64,000 nucleotides of DNA, taken from contig MU404109.1 of NCBI GenBank assembly GCA_022695795.1, positions 228,962 through 292,961 on the forward strand, read 5' to 3'. The notes beneath the pieces were generated by a model. The model saw only the letters and a program-made list of their open reading frames with translations, ran no database searches and was not told the origin of the DNA. The translations under genes were made by a program, and so were the position numbers. Positions 13,796 to 23,900 of this stretch are shown here, piece after piece. The number at the start of each line of letters is the position of its first letter. Within the stretch, counting starts at the first letter, position 1. The DNA comes from Biscogniauxia marginata. Taxonomy: Eukaryota > Ascomycota > Sordariomycetes > Xylariales > Xylariaceae.

Positions 13796-15579
13796 TAAAA
13801 CTTTTAAAGTTAAAAGATCTTATTATAAGAGTACATTATGACAGCATATGGGTAATTATTGATAGACTCACGAAATACGCCTACTTTTTATTATTTAACG
13901 AATTAAGTATAGTAGAATAATTAACTTTTAACTTCTTAAAAAAATATGTTAATAAATATAGGTTATTAAAACGTGTTGTTTTAAATAGAGATAAATTGTT
14001 TACGTCGAAATTTTGGACTAGTTTAATAAAACGAATAAGAATTAAATAAAAGTTATTTATAATATATTACCTTTAAATAAACGGGTAAATAAAGAAATTA
14101 AACTAAATAATAAAATAATATTTATAAAGCTATGTTAACTAGGAAATAAATAATTAAGTAAAATTGCTATTAATAGCTTAAATAATATATAACACTTCGA
14201 TTAATGAAAATATAAAGATGTTATTACACGAGGCAATATACGGGTAAAAGGCGGAAGCTTAAAAACAACCGATCAAACTTACGAAAGTACCAAGAGTCGA
14301 AATAAAAACCCCGAGAGTAGAAGTACTATTCGAAAAGATTTAGGTAATATAATAACGGTTATAAAAAGAATTATAATTTATTTAAAATAAAATAACAAAG
14401 TACTATAATAAAAGAAGAATTAAGGGATTAATTCTTAAAAGAGGAGATATAATTTATTTATTTCGCTAATAACAAGGCGTAATATTAAAAATACCTTAAA
14501 TTAAAATAAAACGACTTAACAAAAAACTTAAATTCAAGAAATTAGGACCATATAAGATTAAAAAGGTTATTTTAAAAGTTAACTATAAACTAGCACTATT
14601 AAAAGGATTTAAAATACACTTTATATTCCATATTTCGCTTTTAAAACCAGTACTAAATAACGCTATATTAGAAAACCAATTAGAATTTAAGGAGAATCTT
14701 AATAAATACGAAATAAAAAAGATACTAAATTTAAAATAAGTCGAAAGTTAATTATAATATTTTATTAAATGAAAAGGTTACTTATTAGAAAAAAACACTT
14801 GGGAACCACTTAAACACCTGAAAAATCTAGCGGATGAACTCGTGAATTTTCACCGCTAAAATCCGGATCGACCGGGGAAGCCTGAGAATCCAGTTAGGAT
14901 TAATCGAAGGAGGGGAAGACCCTCGAAGCAAGCACGTCTTGCTTAAATTCAAATTAACGCAGCGATTTCTCCGTGCGCTGCTGCTCTTTATTAAGGCGTT
15001 TTTGTTCTGTCTTAATACGCTTTTGCTTTTTTATCTTATTTAAGTTTTAAAAACCTCTTTAAATAAACCGTATACCTTTTTCTTAAAGAAAATCTTACTA
15101 TTAATTTAAACGAATTAAACGACTTAGGGCCTCGTTAGCCTCGACTTATTAACACTTAAATTCTTGACAAGCCTTTTTTTAATAACGACGCTAAAGATCT
15201 AAAAACGATTATTTAATAATACGTTTTTTACGATTAATTTGTAACTTTTTAGTATAAAGGTTCTTAAAAGAAGATAATGAAATAAGGTTTCTATCGTAAA
15301 ACAACACGTTTAAAATATTATAATTTTAACACTTGTTATAACCCTTTAATATTTTATAAGATAAGCCTTTATTAAAGCACTTAAAACAAGGTATAACTTT
15401 AAAACTAAATTAAGAAATCGCGTAAGCTAGTTCTTTGCGATATTTAAAGGAGGATTTCTTGTTTGTATATATAAAAGATTTAGTTACTTTTTTAAGAGGC
15501 ATAGCGAATAATAAGATAAAAAAAAAGAAATTTATTTAATTATTTTAAGGACAAAAAAACAAAAAAAGAGGAGAAATAA

Positions 15580-16012
15580 TGTTACGACTAATAAGGATAA
15601 AATAAGAAAAAGTTACGTGACCTTAAGGGTCCCGTGATTTAAAATGGGATTCTTTGTAATTCTTCCTAAGAATCTATAAAGAATTAAAGAGAAGTAGGAT
15701 TTTTTGTTACTTTCCCTAAGAATCTATAAAGAATTAAAGAGAAGATAAGTATTCTTTATTTATTTCTAGAGTATAAATAAATCAGAATCTCTTTATGTAT
15801 TTAGTCATTCTTTCTAGTTTTTTAGCTATTAATCTAAGACTATAGTCACTCTTTAATACTATAGTGAGAGTATCTTGAAACCTCTCTAACGAACAACTAT
15901 TGTGAATTACTTAAACCAATCTCAACCCATTGTTACCTTTAAATCAAGAAAACCCAGTACGTACTCACTTGTAAAGTCAGCTGACTAGGAACACACAGGG
16001 AGGTTCGTCACA
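15580..16012 (+). repeat. 3' LTR of the inner element (433 bp)
   Basis: Begins TGTTACGACTAATAAGG and ends GGTTCGTCACA. It has the same length and the same doubled 50-bp unit as the 5' LTR at 8095. It differs from that copy mainly by transitions (for example CACGTG to TACGTG), as expected for two initially identical LTRs later hit by RIP. It is followed directly by TTAGT. Confidence 0.9.
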
Positions 16013-18150
16013 TTAGTCGCGTATTAATTTAAAGCACTATATAGTATTAAATTAAATTATTAGATTTATAATAAGGAATTATTAATAATCATTAAAGCAT
16101 TAAAGGAATGGGAATTATAGCTTAACAGAACCAAGGAACCTATTAACATTTATTTAAATCATAAAAACCTTATACGATTTATAATAATATAAACGCTTAA
16201 TTAAAAACATAAGCGTTAAATAATTTTCCTGTTTAATTTTAATTTTAAAATCTAGTATATTAAGGGAAAGGAAAATATTTAAGTAGATCTTTTTAATAAA
16301 AAGGGAGATTATAAATTAAAAATCAATAAAAGAGATGTTTAAATGTTTAAACGACAAAATAACGGATTAGTTATATTAACTTATATGCGAATTAACATAA
16401 GAGACTAGAAATAACGTTTTAAGGAAAATTATAATTAAAAGGAAAAATAGTTATAGTTTTAACAAGGATCTAGCGACGAACTTCTCTCGTATAAAGAAAA
16501 GGTATACGTATTAAAACGAATATAAGACGAATTCGTTAAAGAATTTCATAAATATCCTTTATATAGCCATCAAGGGATTTTCAAAACAATAAAACGACTC
16601 TAAGAAGAATTTAACTTTCCAGGAATACGATAAATAGTTAAAAGAATTATAAAGAATTATAATATTTGTAATAAGGTTAAAGCATCATAATATAAACCAT
16701 ATAAATTATTATAATTAACCCAAATACTTAATAGAGCGTGGCACATAATTGTATGGGATTTCGTAGTAAAACTCCTAAAATTAAAAGATTCTATTATAAA
16801 AGTACTTTATAATAATATATAAGTAATTGTTAATAAACTCACGAAATATGTCTACTTTTTACTATTTAACGAATCGAGCATAATAGAATAGTTAGTTTTT
16901 AGTTTTTTAAGAGAGTATATTAATAAATATAAGTTACTAAAACGTGTTATTTTAAATAAAAATAAGTTATTTACGTTAAAATTTTGAACTAATTTAATAA
17001 AACGAATAGGAATTAAGTAAAAATTATTTATAACGTATTATCTTTAAACCGATAAATAAATAAAGAAATTAAACCAAATAATAAAACAATATTTATAAAG
17101 CTATGTTAACTAAGAAATAAATAACTAAGTAAAGTTATTACTAATGGCTTAAATAGCGTATAACACTTTAATCAACAAAAACATAAAGATGTCATTATAC
17201 GAGGCAGTATACAGGTAAAAAGCGGAAGTCTAAAAACAACTAATCGAACTTACGAAAGCATTAAAAGTCGAAATAGAGGCCCCGAGAGTAGAAGTACTAT
17301 TCGAAAAAGTCTAAGTAGTATAATAATAGCTATAAAAAATTATAATTTATTTAAGATAAAATAATAAAGTATTATAATAAAAAAAGAATTAAGGGATTAA
17401 TTCTTAAAAAAGAAAACATAATTTATTTATTTTATTAATAATAAAACGTAACATTAAAAACACCCTAAATTAAAACAAAGCGACTTAACAAAAAACTTAA
17501 GTTTAAGAAATTAAGACTATATAGAATTAAAAAAGTTGTTTTAAAAGTTAATTACAAGCTAGCGCTACTAAAAAAATCCAAAATATATCTTATATTTCAT
17601 ATTTCACTTTTAAAACCAATATCGAATAACACTATACCAAAAAACCAACTAGAATTTAAAAAAAACCCTAATAAGTACGAAATAAAAAAGATATTAGATT
17701 TAAGACGAGTTAGAGATTAATTATAATATTTTATTAAATAGGAGGGCTACCCACCGGAAAAAAACACTTAAAAACCACTTAAACACCTAAAGAACCTAGC
17801 GAATAAACTTGCGAGCTTTCACCGCTAGAACCCGGATCGACCGGGAGGGAGAGACTCGAGTCTAGTTAAAACCAGTCGAAAGAAGGAAAAACCTCTAAAG
17901 TAAACACGCCTTACCCGGATATAAATTAACGCAGCGATTCCTCCGTGTTCTACTGCTCTTTAAAAAGACGCTACTATTTAGTTATAACACGCTCTTATTT
18001 CTTTAACTCTTTTAAACTTTAATAACCACGACAAACTATTTCCATTTCACGCTCTTTAAAAAAGTTTTATTATTTTTATAAACGAACTAAACGAGAAATA
18101 GCTGTTCGCATTTCCTCTTATTAACGCTTTAACTCGTCTTAATATCTTTA

Positions 18151-18354
18151 TTAAAGCTTTAATAAAAACCTTTTCGCTACTAGTTCTTCCTTATTTAGAC
18201 GTTTTTTCTCACGCGAAATGTTTTGTATAAACAAGAGAGATGTTTCGCTACCTCCATAGTTACGATTATTAACCTCTAAACATTCCTTATACCGAGAATA
18301 ACCCTTTATTATTCTATATACTAATCCCTTTTCAGTATAATAATCGCAAGGCAT
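18151..18354 (-). pseudogene. Antisense Cys-motif ORF remnant of the outer gypsy element
   Basis: A 67-residue open frame lies antisense between the integrase and the 3' LTR. It begins MPCDYYTEKGL and continues with the spacing of small Cys-rich proteins that I recall from the 3' end of fungal gypsy elements (PCxxC...GLxC...C..C...C followed by a charged helix). Most expected Cys positions are Tyr here, which is what G-to-A changes at TGT/TGC would give. The helical part (REKKRLNKEELVAKR) is intact. The equivalent region of the inner element (about 15000-15500) is more degraded. The family assignment is from memory and unverified. Confidence 0.5.
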
Positions 18355-18524
18355 AACTTCAAAACTAAATAAGGAAATAATTATAATATTATTTCTTCGG
18401 TAATTTATAAACGATTTTTTTTCCCTAGTAAAAAAGAGTTTTTTTAAACACCACGATTAAATATAATGGTGGAGAAAGAGGTAAAATTAGTTTTTAAGAT
18501 AAAAATAATAAAAACGGGAAATAA

Positions 18525-18956
18525 TATTACAAATTAAAAAGATAGTTTTATTTTTAGGCGTTGTTATATGTTAATTATATAACTTTTATCCCTATTATCT
18601 GTTGCTATAAAGAGATAATTAAGAGAGGACACACATATTATCTATCGGGGTTAACAGATAATACGGAGAACCAGGAGGTGCGCTAAATACAGTCCTAAGG
18701 GACATTTATATAAATAGGTTAAAATCTCCTTATTAATCTAGTTATTCATTTTTTTTTTAGTTCTTTAGCTATCAATTTAAAACTATAATCACTTTTTAAT
18801 ACTATAGTGAGAATACTTTAAAACCTTTTTAACGAACATAACATTATAAATCAATTAAACTAATCTTAACCCACTGTTACCTTTAAATCAAGAAAACCCA
18901 ATACGTACTCACCTGTGAAGTCAGTTAACTAGGAATACACAAGGAGGTTCGTCACA
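18525..18956 (+). repeat. 3' LTR of the outer element, divergent U3 (432 bp)
   Basis: Begins TATTACAAATTAAAAAG (TGTTAC with G to A) after a purine-rich tract ending GGGAAATAA, and ends GGTTCGTCACA. The R/U5 half matches the other LTRs, but most of U3 differs from the partner LTR at 3599. It contains an 11-bp inverted repeat, TATTATCTGTT (18593-18603) with AACAGATAATA (18653-18663). No CACGTG is present. Confidence 0.8.
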
Positions 18957-19152
18957 TTTAAAAGTATCTTTTTAAGGTTTTTTTTAGTTATAATTATAAT
19001 TAATTTTTATATTAGTTTTTTTAAATCTTTTTATTATATTATAAAAAAATTTAAAGTTTTCGTTTAAAAGCTTATTAATTATTATAATTTTTTTTAAAAA
19101 CATATTTATTTTAAATCGATTTAATTAAAAATTAATTAAAAAACTATTAAAA
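18957..19152 (-). mobile_element. Leader and start of gag of the minus-strand gypsy element
   Basis: The reverse complement matches the region just inside the 5' LTR in the plus copies (about 3975-4229 of the outer element), including the AACAAGCTTTTAAACGAAAG-like stretch at the start of gag. It joins the minus-strand LTR at 19153. On the other side it is cut by the outer element. About 1.6 kb of gag between here and the part ending at 3598 is missing. Confidence 0.75.
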
Positions 19153-19516
19153 TATAATAAACCTTTTTATATATTTTTAGTTAATTAATTTTATAAGTAA
19201 ATACGTATTAGGTTTTTTTTAATTTAAAAATAATAATAAATCAAAATTAATTTAAGAGATTTATAAAGCTTTATTTGTTAAAAAGATTTTAAAATACTTT
19301 TATTATAATATTAAAAAGTAATTATAATTTTAAATTAATAACTCTCGAATAAAAATAAATAACTAAATACGTAAAGGAATTTTATCCTTTTTATACTTTT
19401 TACTATTTAGGATTTTTCCACGAGATCTTTATTGATTTTGCGATCTTGCTGAGACAGCGAGATCGCTGACCCGGGGTCACGTGACCTGAATCACCTGACC
19501 AAACAGGGTTGTAACA
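19153..19516 (-). repeat. 5' LTR of the minus-strand gypsy element (364 bp)
   Basis: On the minus strand it begins TGTTACAACCCTGTTTGG at 19516 and ends with a RIP-mutated GGTTTATTATA at 19153. The U3 end (about 19420-19516) is GC-balanced and holds GGTCACGTGACC (core 19478-19483), while R/U5 is extremely AT-rich. Its right edge coincides with the change to normal base composition. Confidence 0.78.
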
Positions 19517-20912
19517 TTATCTTCCTCACGCATGCAGCCAAGAGTTCCTATGTCACTAGTTTTCTTTTGATAGCACATAGAACGGGGTACTTTCCATATG
19601 CCATATAGGCGGCTAGTATGCCGTTTTCAGCAAGGGGCTTGCCTGTTTATTAATCGAGGTTCTTGAACATACCCTAGATTTAACCCAAACTAATGACTTG
19701 GGAGCCTTGGTGTTACGATTTTACCTCAAACCCGTCAGAAGATGCAATAGCATGGATTTGCCTCAATCGTAGTGTTTCAAAGCCGGCTTCTAGGGTGATA
19801 TTGTAGGATCCAACTGCATAACTTCTATAGAGGGCGGCTAATACGAACGGAAATGACCTATCAATAAGAGCCAACTAGCCAAGTTTTAAACTCGAGACTT
19901 GCTATAGTCTAATAAAGTGGCATGTACTGAATGTAAGAAGTCAAGATCACCATAGACTTGGTAATAAATCGACAGCTACTATGCTATATCAGAATTATGT
20001 TCCTCATAACCCCCTGCCAGGCGCTAATTATAGACGAATAGATACCTAATCGTTAACTGGCTACATGTATTGCTTACCGTTTAACATAGTGCATATAAAT
20101 ACTATATCAATACTACGTAAGGCACCAGGGTTCCTAAACTGGGAAACAAATCACACGCTGTGCTGGGGGGTATATGGATAGTACATACGGGTATAAGGCT
20201 GGAAATGTAGGGTTAGTTACGCAACGAAATTAGCCTTGATTGGTTGGTTTACTTCTACTGTCTCATTCGGCAACTCTCGGGAATTATGTCACCAGCTTGT
20301 TAGGTTATCTCGATAAATTTTAAATTGCGAATATTACAGAATAACTGTCAGTCTAATACTGCAAGCCCGGCAGATCCTCCCGCGACAAACATGCCACGTG
20401 GGACCCACATAAACAACCTCCCAACAGCCTTGATTGTGACAAGCCCCTGTCTAATGTTACCTCGGCCGCCGGCTGGGAGCTTCGAACACGGCCCGGTGGC
20501 CACATCCCCTTCCCGAATGTGCGTGCCTTTCATGTTCTGCAGCTGAAAGGATCGTTTCGCGTTTCAAGTGGACTATAACTCATCTGTTGGTGTATGGAAG
20601 GTTGTATGCATGGTTCCTGCGCCAAAGCTACAAGAGGGTGTATGATCCTGGACTCACTACGTTGGCTACATTGGCTACCCAGACGATAAAGATAGCTGCA
20701 GGAGTAAACTTGTGAAGTTCAATTCGCTATGAAATATCAACACCACGCCGGCTGTGCCTCGTTTTATTGTGGGATGGCCCATTCTTGATATTCAGGCGTA
20801 ATCCTGACTTGTTCTTCGAGGGACTTAAATACAGGGCCTTCAAATCCACTCTTTTGATTTATCCTCTTTTGACTTCTGCTCATAAATTTCTAAGCTCTTT
20901 CGCTCAGGCATA
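19517..20912. other. Intergenic, upstream of the large ATPase gene
   Basis: Normal composition without a convincing gene. A GC-rich patch at 20360-20540 has overlapping short frames on both strands but no recognisable product. A TTAAATA stretch near 20826 could serve the downstream gene's promoter. Confidence 0.5.
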
Positions 20913-23900
20913 ATGGACTCACTCTCGCAGGCGAGAGCCCGAGAACTAGTACAGGAGATTGCTGCAGAGAATGGTTACCTGAGTGACGATGTTTTGGAGA
21001 CTTTGCTACCAAGAGCGAGGAGAGATGTGGATGCAATGACGCACAGATTCCATAGAATAGTTGGCTCTTCAGTCATTACGTGAGTTTCTCTTTATTACCG
21101 TGCTGCTTGTGTGCTGACAGTTGGTGTCGCAGCCTGGCTCAGAATCTCTACACGAGCAATGCGCGGTTTGTTTTCGAACTACTCCACAATGCCGACGACA
21201 ACCATTTTTCTAGAGCTCGCGCACGGAACGAAGTGCCATATATAACCTTCAGGGTTGCTCCCCAGCACATTGTTGTCGAATGTAACGAAGATGGTTTTTC
21301 GCCCGAGAATCTTAAAGCCATCTGTGACATCGGAAAGAGCTCGAAAACCGGGGCACAGGGATATATCGGGGAGAAAGGCATTGGCTTCAAATCGGTCTTT
21401 ATGGTTGCGTATAAAGCACACATCCAGTCTGGTGATTTTTCTTTCTCCTTCAACCACCGGCCTGGACAGACTGGCGTTGGAATGATCACTCCAGTATGGG
21501 AAGATACACATGATCGCCCGCCGGACGACATCACAAGAATCAAACTGTTTCTGCACGACGATGGGGACGCCGCTTCACTCGACGCACGCCGCCGGCTAAT
21601 CATAGAACAGTTTGAAGACATTCAGGGCAACTGCCTATTATTCTTGAAGAATATTGGATGCATAAATGTCATCTTCCTAGACGCGGATAATCAGGAAACT
21701 TCATCTGTGAGGTATTCGACTCGAAGCTCATCTTCCACCCCACATCGAATCTCATTGATCAAGTCACGGGATGGTGGTGTCTCGGAGGAGGTTTCCAGTT
21801 ACCACGTCACTAAGTACCTTGCCCATAATCTTTCACGGAGCGAAAATCGAACCTATACAGAGGCTGAAGAGGCTGCTAAGGTATGGGGAACTTCCCAAGT
21901 GATCCTCGCATTCCAGCTAGATGTTGCAGGATTGGAGCCAGTGATTCAAAGTCAGCAAGTCTTTGCGTTTTTGCCAATCCGAACCATGGGCTTCAAAGTA
22001 AGTGGCAGACTAAGTTCCCAATTTGGTCCAATATGTTGACCGTTTGTTAGTTCTTGATTCAAGCAGACTTCGTGACACAAGCTAATCGCCAGGACATCAT
22101 CACCACGTCTAACAGAAATCAATCTTTGCTTGAAGGCATTGCGCAGGCATTTGGAATTGCCATACAGGAACTTTGTACGGATGATCACCTCCAATACAAC
22201 TGGATGAGATATCTGCCTCAAAAGGACGACTTCCCTTGGGATAGATACTGGTTGTCACTAATCAACCGAATCAAGAGTGAAATAGCGACTGTACCAGTGA
22301 TGCGCCCTCGAAGTGAAGGCTCACTACGCCTAATCCGAGACGTGCGCGAACTGGGACATACGATGATATACAAAGATAAACCCCTCTTCAACGATATTGA
22401 GACGGAGATGTACTTATCACAGTGCTATGATGCGGCCGACTTGCATATGTTACACGAGTTTGGGCTTGAGGTAATGGATATGCCCTTGATTCTCGACCGC
22501 GTTGAAGCAGATCTCGTACACCCACGTTCAAAAATCAAGTCAGCATCGACAAGTGATCAATGGCATACAGCAGCGGCAAAGCTTTTAAGTCTGCCTTTCG
22601 AAGACTATCGGTTTATTGATCGGAAACTTTGCTTATACATGGTACAAAGTCTGGAATTGATTCCACTCCAGAACCAGACTTGGGTGTCATGTGAAAATGC
22701 AGTTAACCCTCTGACGTTTCCGACTGTATCTGGAGTCATGATCCCTAGTGATCTTAAATTATCCCTTATCGATGCATCCGCAGTTTTGAACGCCACACGA
22801 GCAAAACTCTTCAAGCATCTCGGAGCAACTCAAGCATCAGTTTCGCAAGTACGGGAACTCGTATTCAAACATTACCAAAACTTACCCCTCGGCCACTCAC
22901 CCTATCCTGTCGAACCTGCACTGGCCCATTTGGAGTTTCTCTACCGCACTCACACTCCAAAGTCAGGAGATTTTACGCAGTATCAACACGTCGCCGTTCT
23001 TACCGAGAAGAGAATCCTAAAGAAACCTCGGTCACAGGATGTGTACATCTCAGACGACTGTCCATTTGGGGCAAGGAATATTTTGAAAGAGGTAACAGAC
23101 TCATCTGAGCCATCTTTCAGCGCACCAGGCTTTCCAGTCGACTTTCTATTACCCGTCTATCTCGATGGTCCTGATAGTCAGCAGACATCTGAAGAGAACA
23201 AAGCTTGGATTGATTGGCTCCAGAATACTCTAGGAGTTCGCACACGTCTCAGGCTGATAGACAACGACTCAGTGACAGATCTCTTCCGTTATATTATAGA
23301 TTATCGGACAGATGCCCTTCTCGGAGTGTTACAAGACTACTGGAATGTTCTCAATCCGGCAATTTCTGGTAATAGATCCATTAAGAACGATATTGAAACA
23401 ATTCTCATTCCCTATGGAGGAAAGGAAAGCACAAGATTGTCATCTGCATACCTTCCCATCCCTTACCTCAAGTCCCGTTGTCTCCAATATATAGACGACG
23501 TCAGTCTCTTCCCATTTCTCGATTTGACAAATACGCTCGCCCCTGACGACTTGAATGCTTGGGAGTTCTTGCATGACGTATTCGGCGTGGGAAAATCCGA
23601 TGACCTCAACTTCTACCTGGATATTCTACAAATACTGAAGCAGCACTCGGTAGGCTCTGATGAATCAAGACGACAAAGAATATTTGACTTGTATAGGCAA
23701 ATATATACCAAGATTATCAATACTGATGAATCTACAAAATCCCAGGATCTGGCCAGGGTCAAGTAAGTCCTGTCTAGCATCTCGCTAAAATGATCTGCTG
23801 GATATTAAAAATCTTTAATATAGGTCGTCTTTTCATGCCGACAGGTTTGTGTTTCTCCCTGGAGTTAGATCTTGGGTAAAACCTTCAAGTTGCCGATGGG

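Larger units (their letters stand above)
8095..16012 (+). mobile_element. Complete inner Ty3/gypsy chromovirus (7.9 kb), RIP-degraded
   Basis: Two 433-bp LTRs (8095-8527 and 15580-16012) flank a 7-kb interior, and the whole sits between identical 5-bp duplications TTAGT (8090-8094, 16013-16017). Gag has a zinc knuckle at 9672-9713 with two Cys changed to Tyr. RT keeps an intact YLDD at 12161-12172. RNase H lies at about 12610-12990. Integrase (HHCC region, then YDSIWVI-type core) runs from about 13180 to 14300 but is split by a solo LTR at 13439. A chromodomain-like W-EP motif lies near 14800. A purine-rich tract (about 15560-15578) precedes the 3' LTR. Numerous CAA/CAG/TGG-to-stop changes exclude function. 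Confidence 0.92.
3599..18956 (+). mobile_element. Outer plus-strand Ty3/gypsy element, interrupted by a younger copy
   Basis: A gypsy-type element with a 5' LTR (3599-3974), internal halves 3975-8094 and 16018-18524, and a 3' LTR (18525-18956). Gag shows a zinc knuckle at 5121-5162 (C-x2-Y-x4-H-x4-C, second Cys mutated to Tyr). RT shows YLND at 7601-7612, where the family has YLDD (GAC to AAC). Integrase and a chromodomain-like end lie in 16018-17800. The halves join seamlessly around the inner element, which carries the duplication TTAGT at 8090-8094 and 16013-16017. Its own flanks (TAATA and TTTAA) do not match and its two LTRs have different U3 regions, so it may be a recombinant. All frames are broken. 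Confidence 0.85.

Noticed and set aside
20325..20546. Overlapping short frames on both strands in a GC-rich patch, one with AGGSAGLAV resembling a dinucleotide-binding start
   Set aside because: Only about 60-70 residues, no continuing exons with conserved motifs, and the resemblance is too short.
21148..21621. 157-residue minus-strand frame
   Set aside because: It is antisense to the conserved ATPase domain exon and shows no family features.
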